Positions 8,914 to 17,054 of a stretch of DNA of 64,000 nucleotides are shown piece by piece (the first letter of the stretch is position 1; every line of letters begins with the position of its first letter). The stretch comes from Fredinandcohnia humi (lineage in GTDB: Bacteria; Bacillota; Bacilli; Bacillales; Bacillaceae_L). The notes below the pieces were generated by a model. That model was not told where the DNA came from, did not search any database, and saw nothing but the letters and a program-made list of their open reading frames with translations. The position numbers and the translations under genes are program-made. Where the stretch lies: contig NZ_LMBW01000003.1 in NCBI RefSeq assembly GCF_001439915.1, forward strand, positions 152,872 through 216,871, written 5' to 3'.

Positions 8914-11294
8914 TCAGAGCAACAGATAACAATGAATTTTATGAATTAACCAGTCCTACTAGTATGCCAAAGGCTTCTGGGTTTTTATGGAATGACAAGA
9001 TGATGATTCATGTGAATTGTCGTGGGTATGCGGTTTCCCAATTTATGCAACCAGAACCTGCAAAATATTCATATGCACCAAATTTGGAAGCAAAGACATT
9101 TATGCAACCAGAACAACCTTACTATGCGCATCATCCCGGTCGGTTTGTTTTTATAAAGGATGAAGAAAATGGTGACGTTTTTTCTGCACCATATGAACCA
9201 ATGCGTATACTTCCCGACCAGTATTCATTTTTAGTAGGAAAGGATAAGATCATTTGGAAGGTTCAAAGAAATGATATTCTTATTGAGATGACCTTGAGTT
9301 TACCAAAAGACGAAGCAATGGAGCTTTGGCGAGTTAAAGTCACAAATCTTTCTAATAAGAAGCGAAAATTAAGTATTTATCCTTATTTTACAGTTGGTTA
9401 TATGTCATGGATGAATCAGTCAGGCGAATATAACGAATCATTGCAAGGAATTATTTGTACATCAATAACACCTTATCAAAAATATCAAGATTATGATAAG
9501 ATCAAAAACTTTAGTGATAAAACATTTTTAATAGCAGATCAAAAGCCTTTCTCTTGGGAAGTGAGTCAGGAAGCATTTGAAGGAGAAGGTGGAATCACAT
9601 TCCCAACAGCCATCCAACAGGATGAACTCTCAAAGGGGGATGCACGCTACGAAATGCCAACTGCTGTGCTTCAATACAAGTTGGAAATCAGTGCTGAGGA
9701 GGAAAGAGAATATCGTTTCCTATTTGGAGCTGCAAGAACGGATGAGGAAATTTTTAATACCCGTCAGAAATACTTTGAAACAAAATCAGAAGACGGTGTA
9801 GATGGCTTTGCAATGGCTGAAGTAGAATATGCAAAGTACATTGCCAAAGGAAAAGGATCTCTTCAAATCAAGACACCTGATGCCCATCTAGATAATTTTG
9901 TGAATCACTGGCTGCCACGTCAAATGTATTATCATGGTATAACAAATCGTCTTTCAACAGATCCGCAAACTCGTAATTATCTTCAAGATAATATGGGGAT
10001 GAGTTATATTATGCCACAAATGACAAGAGACGCTTTTTTGACAGCGTTAAGTCAGCAGAAGGAAAGTGGTGCGATGCCAGATGGAATCATTTTGCATCCG
10101 GATGCCGAATTAAAATATATCAACCAAGTCCCGCATACTGACCATTGTGTTTGGTTGCCGATTTGCCTAAGCGCTTATTTAGATGAGACAAATGATTATA
10201 GCGTTCTAGAGAAAAAAGTTCCTTTTGAAGGAGGAAACAAAACTGCCACCGTTTTTGAACATATGAATCTAGCGATGCAATGGCTAATACGTGATCGTGA
10301 TGAACGTGGTCTTAACTATATTAACCAAGGCGACTGGTGTGACCCTATGAATATGGTGGGGTATAAAGGCAAAGGTGTTTCTGGTTGGCTAACAACTGCT
10401 TCAGCATATGCTTTTAACACTTGGGCTGAAATATGTGAAAAAAGTGGGCATAGCGGGTTTGGTAAGGAATTTCGATTAGAAGCAGAAAATACAAATGAAG
10501 TCATTAATAAGTATCTATGGGATGGAGAATGGTACGCACGCGGTATAACCGATGATAATGTGATATTTGGGGTTAGTAAAGATACGGAAGGTAGGATCTT
10601 TTTAAACTCACAAGGCTGGGCACTATTAAGTGGAGCAGCCGATGAGCAGAAAAAACAAAAATTACTGCAGGCTGTTATTGACCAACTGGAGTCTCCATAT
10701 GGAGTTGAAATGCTCGGTCCAGCTTATACAGCTATGCGTGAGGATGTGGGTCGAGTCACACAAAAACATCCAGGCTCAGCAGAAAACGGATCAGTCTATA
10801 ATCATGCGGCCATATTCTATATCTATGCTCTATACCAAGCCGGTGAGGCGGAAAATGCCTTCCGTTTACTACGGAAAATGATTCCGGGCCCAGATTTGAA
10901 TGATGTGATTCAGCGCGGGCAATTACCAATATTCATTCCTAACTATTATCGTGGTGCATATCGACAAATCCCGCGTACCGCGGGGCGCTCTAGCCATTTA
11001 TTCAATACAGGAACAGTATCTTGGGTATATCGTTCCCTCATTGATGGTTTGTTTGGAATACAAGGAACGAAAGACGGTCTTCGCATTAACCCACAGCTCC
11101 CTGCAAGCTGGCAAGAAGCCTCAGTAACACGTACTTTTAGGGGAGCAGAGCTGCAGATTGACATGAAGCGTGAAAAGAACGTTGAAACGGTAGAAGTGTA
11201 TGTGAATGGACTGCTTGTAAAAGATGGCGTCCTAAAAGATATCGAATCTGGTGGGGAATATCAGGTGCTAGTTAAACTGCCGTTGGAGAACTAA
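8910..11294 (+). CDS. GH94 glycoside phosphorylase (cellobiose phosphorylase-like)
   Basis: A 794-residue cytoplasmic enzyme that splits a beta-linked oligosaccharide with phosphate, giving a sugar 1-phosphate. The N-terminal beta-sandwich is followed by the (alpha/alpha)6 barrel. GDWCD (D475, D478) sits where family members carry GDWND with the catalytic acid, and the phosphate-site region GSVYNHAAIF and C-terminal RSSHLFNTGT are present. The Cys variant of the catalytic loop differs from classical cellobiose phosphorylase, so cellobiose, laminaribiose or cellobionic acid all remain possible. ATG overlaps the kinase stop as ATGA; it is the last gene of the operon. Confidence 0.85.
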   Translation: MIRATDNNEFYELTSPTSMPKASGFLWNDKMMIHVNCRGYAVSQFMQPEPAKYSYAPNLEAKTFMQPEQPYYAHHPGRFVFIKDEENGDVFSAPYEPMRILPDQYSFLVGKDKIIWKVQRNDILIEMTLSLPKDEAMELWRVKVTNLSNKKRKLSIYPYFTVGYMSWMNQSGEYNESLQGIICTSITPYQKYQDYDKIKNFSDKTFLIADQKPFSWEVSQEAFEGEGGITFPTAIQQDELSKGDARYEMPTAVLQYKLEISAEEEREYRFLFGAARTDEEIFNTRQKYFETKSEDGVDGFAMAEVEYAKYIAKGKGSLQIKTPDAHLDNFVNHWLPRQMYYHGITNRLSTDPQTRNYLQDNMGMSYIMPQMTRDAFLTALSQQKESGAMPDGIILHPDAELKYINQVPHTDHCVWLPICLSAYLDETNDYSVLEKKVPFEGGNKTATVFEHMNLAMQWLIRDRDERGLNYINQGDWCDPMNMVGYKGKGVSGWLTTASAYAFNTWAEICEKSGHSGFGKEFRLEAENTNEVINKYLWDGEWYARGITDDNVIFGVSKDTEGRIFLNSQGWALLSGAADEQKKQKLLQAVIDQLESPYGVEMLGPAYTAMREDVGRVTQKHPGSAENGSVYNHAAIFYIYALYQAGEAENAFRLLRKMIPGPDLNDVIQRGQLPIFIPNYYRGAYRQIPRTAGRSSHLFNTGTVSWVYRSLIDGLFGIQGTKDGLRINPQLPASWQEASVTRTFRGAELQIDMKREKNVETVEVYVNGLLVKDGVLKDIESGGEYQVLVKLPLEN

Positions 11295-11312
11295 TTAATA
11301 GAGATTGTAAGG

Positions 11313-11351
11313 AAATCGCCGCGCTGCCAAAGACAGCGGGGCGATTTTTTT
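11313..11351 (+). terminator. Rho-independent terminator of the saccharide operon
   Basis: A GC-rich stem (AAATCGCC plus CGCTG, complement CAGCG plus GGCGATTT, one mismatch) with a 7-base loop, ending in seven Ts. It lies 18 bases after the GH94 stop codon. Confidence 0.9.
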
Positions 11352-11359
11352 GGAAACAA

Positions 11360-11382
11360 GGGGGACGGTATCGCTGTTCCCC
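11360..11382. repeat. Degenerate GGGGAC palindrome
   Basis: GGGGGACGGTATCGCT followed by GTTCCCC is an imperfect palindrome of the same composition and layout as the REP elements elsewhere in the window, but shorter. It is placed between the operon terminator and the 20-bp tandem repeat. Tentative family member. Confidence 0.4.
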
Positions 11383-11500
11383 AAATATGGCGGAAATGAC
11401 GAAAATATTGAGAAAGCGACGCAAATAATGAGGTGGTGACGCAATTATTATGAAAGCGACGCAAATACGGTGGTAACGACACAAATATTAAGGTGAAGTT
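11381..11500. repeat. Six-unit degenerate 20-bp tandem repeat
   Basis: Units start exactly every 20 bases (11381, 11401, 11421, 11441, 11461, 11481). The approximate consensus is GCAAATATTGNGGAAGCGAC, with the GCAAAT start and the GAC end best kept. No open frame with a ribosome site crosses it. The exact 20-bp register despite sequence decay is notable. Confidence 0.85.
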
Positions 11501-11692
11501 GCAGTTTTAAATAGGTTAATGGTTATGAAATTATTTTGTGAAAATGGAAAAACAATTAGGATTTTGTTATAAATGGTAAATTAGTTTCCGTCGAAATTGA
11601 ATATATTGGTTTATAAGTTCACGCAAAGATTTGCTGGTATGAGTTGAATACTAAACTTCATGATAAACGAACGATATTATAATAGAATATAA

Positions 11693-11893
11693 TAGGGTTG
11701 ATAAGTAGAAATCTGTACTAATCAGCATTTTTTCGAAAACTTCGATTTCAAACAAACATTTGTTTAACGGTCCAGCCCAATAAGATCAAGGACGTATTAA
11801 TTCAATCAAACGTTTGATTGATTTGTTTTTATGGAGAAGATAGGATGCATGATTAAGCTGTTATACTACTAATTTAGTAACCTACAATAGGGA
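11693..11893 (+). repeat. Dispersed ~200-bp element, copy A
   Basis: One of three full copies (A, B 13668-13859, C 40733-40910) plus one partial (40339-40437). Shared order: CTGTACTAATC, then TTTCAAACAAAC with TTTGTTTAA forming a near-palindrome (11751-11766 here), then a second palindrome, here the perfect 20-mer TCAATCAAACGTTTGATTGA (11802-11821), then GCTGTTATACTAC, which reads as an extended -10 promoter (TGnTATACT), and AATTTAGTA. The palindromes look like TetR-type operators; no TetR gene is nearby. Confidence 0.7.
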
Positions 11894-12029
11894 ATTTTGA
11901 TTACATCAGGGGTGCTTTTGGGGTACAGGTGTTGATTAGAAGGCGATCTATATTAATTACAATTGATAGGTTCACAGTTCCGATTCAAAATAGGTAATGG
12001 ATTATAAAATCAAAATTTGGATGATCACT

Positions 12030-12354
12030 ATGAAGACTAATCGTATTCATCATGTAGCAATTATCTGTTCTGATTATGAGTAGTCCAAAGACTTTTATGG
12101 AAATATGTTGGGGTTTACTGTTTTAATAGAAACTTTTAGGGAAGATCGTGCTTCATACAAGCTTGATTTAGCAATAGGAGATACATATCAGATTGAGCTG
12201 TTCTCTTTTGTCGACCCACCAAAGAGAACTTGCTAACCCAAAGCAGCGTCTTCGACATCTTACATTTGAAGTAGAAAATATAGAAGAAGCGTTGAAGGTG
12301 CTAAGATTAAAGAATATCGTAGTAGAAGAAATAAGAATTGATGAAACAACTTAA
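12030..12354 (+). pseudogene. Broken glyoxalase/VOC-family gene
   Basis: The frame from ATG 12030 reads as a glyoxalase-like protein (TNRIHHVAIICSDYE, SKDFYGNMLGF, SYKLDLAIGDTYQIELFSF) of the kind found as small dioxygenase/lyase-fold enzymes in Firmicutes. It is interrupted by an in-frame TAG at 12081-12083, a +1 shift near 12231 (after which RLRHLTFEVENIEEAL continues), and is cut off at 12354 before the C-terminal metal-binding strand. Three independent lesions make it a clear pseudogene. The truncation point joins the duplicated fragment of the HTH gene from 16.7 kb. Confidence 0.8.
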
Positions 12355-12430
12355 ATTCCTCATAATCACGAAAATGCGAATACTCCCAAATATCCATATC
12401 GGAGTATATTTTTACACATAACTTGAACCC
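12353..12430 (-). pseudogene. N-terminal fragment of an HTH protein, duplicate of 16.7 kb
   Basis: On the minus strand this encodes SDMDIWEYSHFRDYEEFK, matching the first residues of the 123-residue gene at 16358-16729 (SEMDILEYSQFHDYEEFK). The similarity extends through the upstream non-coding DNA to about 12490 (versus 16659-16800), including the AACCCCCTTTTACCATTG stretch. Only the 5' end was copied; the join with the broken VOC gene is at about 12352. The rest of 12430-12719 has no gene; an AT-rich TATAAT (12666-12671) may belong to the FkbM promoter. Confidence 0.75.
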
Positions 12431-12719
12431 CCTTTTACCATTGTTATATAAGGGCAAAGGGGAAAAAAGGGGCATCGTTTGTAAAAAATTCACTCTTGTT
12501 TTGTTTACAAATTATTAGGTTGTTACTGCTATTGATATTTGGATGTGGCGAAGTACCTTTCCGCACGATCTAACAAATAATACTTATTTTCTATTTTTTC
12601 GAAAGTTGTCATATATTTTTTCTGAATTTTCACTAAACGTATACAAACCCTTAATAATCTTCTTCTATAATGGAGGGTAAGCAGTTTATAGCCATCATTA
12701 AAAAGGGGAGATTATCAAT

Positions 12720-13658
12720 ATGTCCATTCCTAAAGGAGTTTTGACCAAGCCTGTTTTTGTTAAGCTATGGGAGAGTTATCCGCTTTTTTCAAAGATAATC
12801 ATAGATGTTGGGATTTTAATAAAGTATAAGACATTAAAATTGACTAAAATCCCGAATAAAATTACCCTTCCATCTCGAAATATTATTTTCATTAACAATG
12901 CTGAAAATCGAGGAAGGGCACTTTTGATTAGTGATGGGATTACGCAGTCTCGCGTTACTGAATTCTGGGGAAATGCAGTGGAAACGTACAAGCCATCACT
13001 AGTTCTAGATATAGGTGTGAATTATGGAGAATGCATTTTCTCGACAACGTATGAAAAAGAAACGACCATTGTTGGAATTGAAGCAAATAAATATTTAATT
13101 GATTATATTGAGCGTTCACGGAAACAGCATGCTAACTGTCATCAAATCGATATTATTCATGCTTTTGCAGGGGAGCAAGAAAAGCAGGAGCAAGCCTTCT
13201 ATATTGATACGCATTGGTCAGGCACCTCTTCGGGTGTGCAAATTTCGGAGAAAAACAGTATTGAAAAAGCGAAAGTGCCTGCGATTTCAGTTGATTCTCT
13301 CTTTGATCAAAGAAAATTAAACAATCAACGGCTTCTATTTAAAATTGACGTAGAAGGCTATGAATTTATGGTTCTAAAAGGAATGAGAAATCTTCTTAAT
13401 AATTGCAGCGATATCCTAGGAATAGTTGAATTTGATAGTCGCTATTTAGAAAAGGCAGGGGTAGACTTGGATTCTTATTTAGCTTTCTTAGATGGGTATT
13501 TTGAAATTAAATTTTATGATAACAATAATCAACTAAAAAAATTAACATCTTCTTCGTTTGCTGCATTGAAGGAGGAATTCGGAACGGACCATGTCCATAC
13601 GGACCTTATCCTGTCTTTACGAAACCATTATGATGAGTTCCCTGAATTAGTATCCTGA
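12720..13658 (+). CDS. FkbM-family SAM-dependent methyltransferase
   Basis: A 312-residue protein with a Rossmann methyltransferase core: VLDIGVNYGE (SAM-binding motif I), a following acidic VGIEANK, and the family signature KIDVEGYEFMVLKG with an IVEF strand after it. FkbM-like enzymes methylate sugar or polyketide hydroxyls, often in surface glycan loci. No signal peptide or partner glycosyltransferase lies nearby, so its target is unknown. The ATG follows AAGGGGAG by eight bases. It stands alone between copies A and B of the dispersed element, which suggests an acquired cassette. Confidence 0.82.
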   Translation: MSIPKGVLTKPVFVKLWESYPLFSKIIIDVGILIKYKTLKLTKIPNKITLPSRNIIFINNAENRGRALLISDGITQSRVTEFWGNAVETYKPSLVLDIGVNYGECIFSTTYEKETTIVGIEANKYLIDYIERSRKQHANCHQIDIIHAFAGEQEKQEQAFYIDTHWSGTSSGVQISEKNSIEKAKVPAISVDSLFDQRKLNNQRLLFKIDVEGYEFMVLKGMRNLLNNCSDILGIVEFDSRYLEKAGVDLDSYLAFLDGYFEIKFYDNNNQLKKLTSSSFAALKEEFGTDHVHTDLILSLRNHYDEFPELVS

Positions 13659-13667
13659 TATATCGAA

Positions 13668-13859
13668 TTGTTAATTTGGTGAAATCTGTTCTAAAAGTGA
13701 ATTGTGATTTCAAACAAATGTTTGTTTAACGGTTTGATCTAGTGGTACATTGAAACATTTAAATCAATCAAGCGTTTGTTTGAATTGGTTTTGTTAGAAA
13801 AAGGAATATGCAACTTAGACTGTTATACTATCAATTTAGTATCTTAGAATAGGGTCAAA
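13668..13859 (+). repeat. Dispersed ~200-bp element, copy B
   Basis: Same order of parts as copy A: TTTCAAACAAATG with TTTGTTTAACGG (about 13709-13732), second palindrome TCAATCAAGCGTTTGTTTGA (about 13764-13783), then GACTGTTATACTATC and AATTTAGTATC. The second palindrome differs in sequence from copy A but keeps most of its pairing. At 13912-13944 a GC-rich imperfect palindrome (GGGGCGGGGAA, CCCTGTTCCGC) may be a further decayed REP. Confidence 0.7.
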
Positions 13860-13946
13860 GAGACAGAGGAGCTTCTTCGTCCTACGCTCTACAAAAATGG
13901 AGATATGTATAGGGGGGCGGGGAATATGTGTCTCCCTGTTCCGCAT

Positions 13947-15071
13947 TTAATCTCTTAATATTCTCATCAAATCATAATTTCGATATTTTTTATTTCGTTT
14001 TACATCTGAATCAACAAATAATAGGTCTCTTTCTACTAAGGCATTTAGTGCTTTTCGTGCTGTGTTTTGAGCGATTCCAACATACTTTGAAACTTTCGAA
14101 GTGTTTGTAAATGGTTCTGAGAATGTATGAAGCCACACTTTCTTTTCAGATTCTGTTTCACACAACATTAATCCTTTGTGTGCAAGCGCTTCTGACCTAT
14201 CGAGTTTTTGATTAATGCGAATTGCCATGCGGTCACATGCATGTAAGAAGAATAGAATCCAGCTTCCCCAATCCGGCTGACTCCCCCTTACTCCATTGAG
14301 GAGTTTATAATATCTGGCTTTTTCCTTTTCGAGCTCTTCACTTACAAAGAATATTGGTTTTGTAACTAATTTCGATTGCATTAAATACAAAACAATCAAT
14401 ATTCTTCCTAATCTGCCATTACCATTAAGGAAAGGATGAATGGATTCAAATTGGGCATGGATAATCGCAACTTTTAGCAGTGGGTCACTCGCCTCATTGA
14501 AGATATATTCGCCTTTAGCGATATGGTCCGTAGGTAATTGTACATTGTATGGGTGACCGTTAATAAAGTATTCAAGGTTTTCCATATACTCATTTATCTT
14601 TTCAGCCGAAATTGGTATATAGGAAGCATCCGCAATATTTTTGGTTGGCCCTATAAAGTTTTGAATTTTCCTAAACTCACCAGCCGATTGTAAAGAGCCC
14701 CTTGCGTTATTCATAAGAGTCGCATGCAATTCTTTTATCAACCTTGAGGATATAGGGTAACCAATTTGTATTTGTTCGTAACCTAATTCAAGAACCTAAT
14801 TATTAACCTCTAGTATTTCCCACCGGGGGTTCATATCATTTTTTACCTCGACCACATCAGAAAAAGTAACTTTTGTTCCCTCAATTCTAATCGAATCAAC
14901 GGATTCACATAAAAAGAGAATTTGAACCAATGCATCACTTACGATTGAATGATTAAATTTTTCCTCTAAACGGCCTAACTTATTACTTACAGTAGATAAA
15001 ATACTTAATATTTTCAAAGCATCATTTGTATTTAAGGAAATAGGTAACTTTTTAACACCTTTAATAGCCAC
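13947..15071 (-). pseudogene. Fic-domain AMPylase gene split by one in-frame TAG
   Basis: One continuous reading frame is interrupted only by TAG at 14796-14798. The first part (15071-14796, GTG start with AGAGGTGG) is the Fic N-terminal region with the inhibitory motif S-x-x-x-E-G (SIRIEG) that blocks ATP binding in regulated Fic proteins. After the stop the frame continues without loss through GYEQIQIGYPISSRLIKELH into the catalytic domain with the full motif HPFLNGNGRLGR, and a C-terminal winged-helix-like region. The total would be about 374 residues, normal for this class. The C-terminal part could start at a TTG (14741) but has no ribosome site. Probably a recent nonsense pseudogene. 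Confidence 0.85.
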
Positions 15072-15392
15072 CTTACCACCTCTTTATTAAAAAAAATTGT
15101 TTTATTTCAAAATAGGTAACCCTTAACGCAAAAATTTAGAAAAAATGAGTTAAACACAACCATTATATACCGTAAAACACAAAACTATCACTTCATTCAC
15201 TCATTTTTATATAGGGACAGTCATCCATACAAAAAAACTGCACTTGTTCTCTATACTATTTGTCATTATTAGCTTTAATCGGATTGGTTACGGGTTGTCA
15301 AAAAATAGAAAAAAGTGACCGTCTATCCAAGATCAATGGATATGATGGTTACTTTTTTTAGATTGATAGGGGCAAGGGTCATAAGATAGTGT
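15072..15392. other. Gene-free stretch with lipoprotein-like remnant and bidirectional terminator
   Basis: Around 15240-15360 one forward frame reads LALIGLVTGCQK and runs to a stop after GYDGYFF, resembling the end of a lipoprotein signal peptide plus a short tail, but no start codon or ribosome site remains. The same DNA (15309-15359) forms a long stem flanked by A and T runs and should terminate transcription from both sides, including that of the minus-strand amidase gene ending at 15393. Confidence 0.5.
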
Positions 15393-16283
15393 TTAGTCCA
15401 AATTCCCTTTATTCAACCGTCTTTGCAGTTCTTTCACAACAATTGATGGTTTACTTATAACCCCATCAACGGGTGTGCCCAACTTTTTTTGTAAAGCGGT
15501 GATCGTAATTGGTCCCAAGTACCCATCTTGCGTAACTCCGAGCCATTTTTGTAAGGCTTTTATTACCAAAGATGGTTTGCTAATGAAGCCGTCAACCGGA
15601 GTCCCAAAATATCTTTGGAGAACACTGATTGTTTTTGGTCCTAAATAACCGTCAACTACTAGGTTTTCTATTGGTAGATTTACTGGTTCGGGTTTTAGTG
15701 ATGGTGCAGGTTCAGGTGTCGGTGTTTGCCCAGGCACAGAACCTTCATAACTTACCCCTTCTTCCCGGCAAATCGCACGAACCACACTTTCATACATACC
15801 TTCACGATATGCTTTATCCTTGATTTTTTCTGATTGTGGCCCATCCACAAATTCATATTCTATGATAGTGGTGCGACAGGAACCTGTCAGTCTATGCATA
15901 TAGTAATAGTCCCCACCGGATGAATTATTCCGGGTGTAGACAGGTCGTGGTCTAATTGGATATCCAGCTTTCCTAAATTCCTCAATTAGTATTTGTTCAA
16001 ACTTGCCGTCAGAATGGATGGAATGGATCGTTTCAGCCCCACTACCACCACCCGCGTTAAAATGATGCGAAATACACTTCTTGTAATTCTTAACCTTAGA
16101 GGTTCTTTGGGCGGGATTTATTGTAACATCACCTGATCTAGTCATATCACTGGCAATTCCTAACTCGGCCAATCGTTTGTCCACATAGAGTGCAGCTTCG
16201 TGTGTATATGTTTTTTCTGTATTGCCATTCGCTACCGCACCAGGATCACTCCCACCATGTCCAGCATCTTGAATCCAACTCAT
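15393..16283 (-). CDS. Endolysin-like N-acetylmuramoyl-L-alanine amidase (Amidase_3) with two C-terminal repeats
   Basis: A 296-residue enzyme that cuts the bond between muramic acid and the stem peptide. Zinc ligands and catalytic residues of the Amidase_3 fold are visible: DAGHGG, a glutamate in THEAALYV, the histidine in SHHFNAGG and the late glutamate in IIEYEF. A proline-rich linker (about 200-215) leads to two copies of a repeat DGYLGPxTIxxLQxxxGTPVDG, a peptidoglycan-binding-like module seen in Bacillus phage endolysins. No signal peptide. The start is the ATG behind AGGAGTG at 16283. It is probably a prophage remnant, as no holin or phage genes are nearby. Confidence 0.85.
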   Translation of the reverse strand: MSWIQDAGHGGSDPGAVANGNTEKTYTHEAALYVDKRLAELGIASDMTRSGDVTINPAQRTSKVKNYKKCISHHFNAGGGSGAETIHSIHSDGKFEQILIEEFRKAGYPIRPRPVYTRNNSSGGDYYYMHRLTGSCRTTIIEYEFVDGPQSEKIKDKAYREGMYESVVRAICREEGVSYEGSVPGQTPTPEPAPSLKPEPVNLPIENLVVDGYLGPKTISVLQRYFGTPVDGFISKPSLVIKALQKWLGVTQDGYLGPITITALQKKLGTPVDGVISKPSIVVKELQRRLNKGNLD

Positions 16284-16357
16284 CGAAATATCACTCCTAA
16301 ATATGATTTTTTGGTAAAGGCTCATACTTTATTAATTGGTAAAATGTTACGTATAAC

Positions 16358-16729
16358 TCAGAAACTAGGATATGGATTAAATACATAAAGATTGCCGATT
16401 TGTGCCCCATTTTGATTTTCTGTTTCATAGGCAGTTAAAATTTTAAACTCGATACACTTCCAAATCATGCGTTTAAATGTCGATCGAGAAATAGCATCTT
16501 TTCTCAAATCCAAGTCTTTGCAACATGCAATTGTTCTCATGGCTTCATGGCAAACTCCGGGAATTTTTGATGATAATTGAATGAGTTGATTCAATCCCAA
16601 GATTTCTCCTCGCGTGAATTTCTTTTGATAATCAATAAGCCAAATCTCCATATTGACCTTAAATTCCTCATAATCATGAAATTGTGAATATTCCAGAATA
16701 TCCATCTCAGAATCTATTTTTATTCTCAA
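16358..16729 (-). CDS. Small HTH (replication-initiator-like) protein, probably truncated
   Basis: Encodes about 123 residues from a TTG at 16729 (SD-like AAAGGGGG upstream); an ATG at MDILEYS is an alternative start. The segment ISRSTFKRMIWKCIEFKIL reads as a helix-turn-helix, and the whole resembles the N-terminal half of longer Bacillus HTH proteins related to plasmid replication initiators. I recognise the type but not a name. The frame stops soon after NLYVFNPYPSF, where related proteins continue, so it may be a remnant. Its 5' end is duplicated at 12.35-12.49 kb. Confidence 0.5.
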   Translation of the reverse strand: MRIKIDSEMDILEYSQFHDYEEFKVNMEIWLIDYQKKFTRGEILGLNQLIQLSSKIPGVCHEAMRTIACCKDLDLRKDAISRSTFKRMIWKCIEFKILTAYETENQNGAQIGNLYVFNPYPSF

Positions 16730-16803
16730 AATAACTTGAACCCCCTTTTACCATTGTTATAGAAGGGCAATGGGGAAAAAGGGGCATCGTTTGTAAAATA
16801 AAT

Positions 16804-16872
16804 TGGGACAGGGGGACAGGTACGTTGTCCCTGTAAAAAAATGGTGGGACGAGGGACCTGTCCCCGTGACCC
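16804..16872. repeat. Head-to-head pair of REP palindromes
   Basis: Two palindromic units (16804-16832 and 16844-16872) in opposite orientation, separated by about 11 A-rich bases. Each has outer GGGAC/GTCCC or GGGAC/ACCC arms around an inner GGGAC...GTCCC core. The arrangement is like the BIME pairs of enterobacterial REP elements. It lies between the small HTH gene and the promoter of the large surface protein. Confidence 0.85.
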
Positions 16873-16923
16873 AGATGTATGTCCTAATTTTCTGTTAATT
16901 CTGTATCGGTATTCGGTTCGAGG

Positions 16924-16950
16924 TGGTATAATATTCCTAGTTGGAAGGAG
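16924..16950 (+). promoter_or_regulatory. Extended -10 promoter and leader ribosome site before the surface-protein gene
   Basis: TGGTATAAT (16924-16932) is an extended -10 with no clear -35. A strong AAGGAGGTGGGGG follows at 16944-16956, about 100 bases before the chosen start at 17055, without a good start codon of its own close by. It may serve a short upstream leader frame starting at 16941 (TTG). Confidence 0.5.
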
Positions 16951-17054
16951 GTGGGGGTTATAGGAATAGTTTACAATTTTTTAGGTCGATAGTTTTAGGG
17001 GTGCTTAGTCGTTGGTCGGTTAATAGCAAAAAAACAAATGTGGGGAGTAAGGTT

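Noticed and set aside
11381-11500. CRISPR-like array in the 20-bp repeat
   Set aside because: Units are contiguous without unique spacers, are too degenerate, and no cas genes are present.
12260-12493. A 77-codon minus-strand gene
   Set aside because: Only its middle (12353-12420) is related to a real protein; the rest is antisense of the broken VOC gene and leader DNA, so it is listed as a pseudogene fragment instead.
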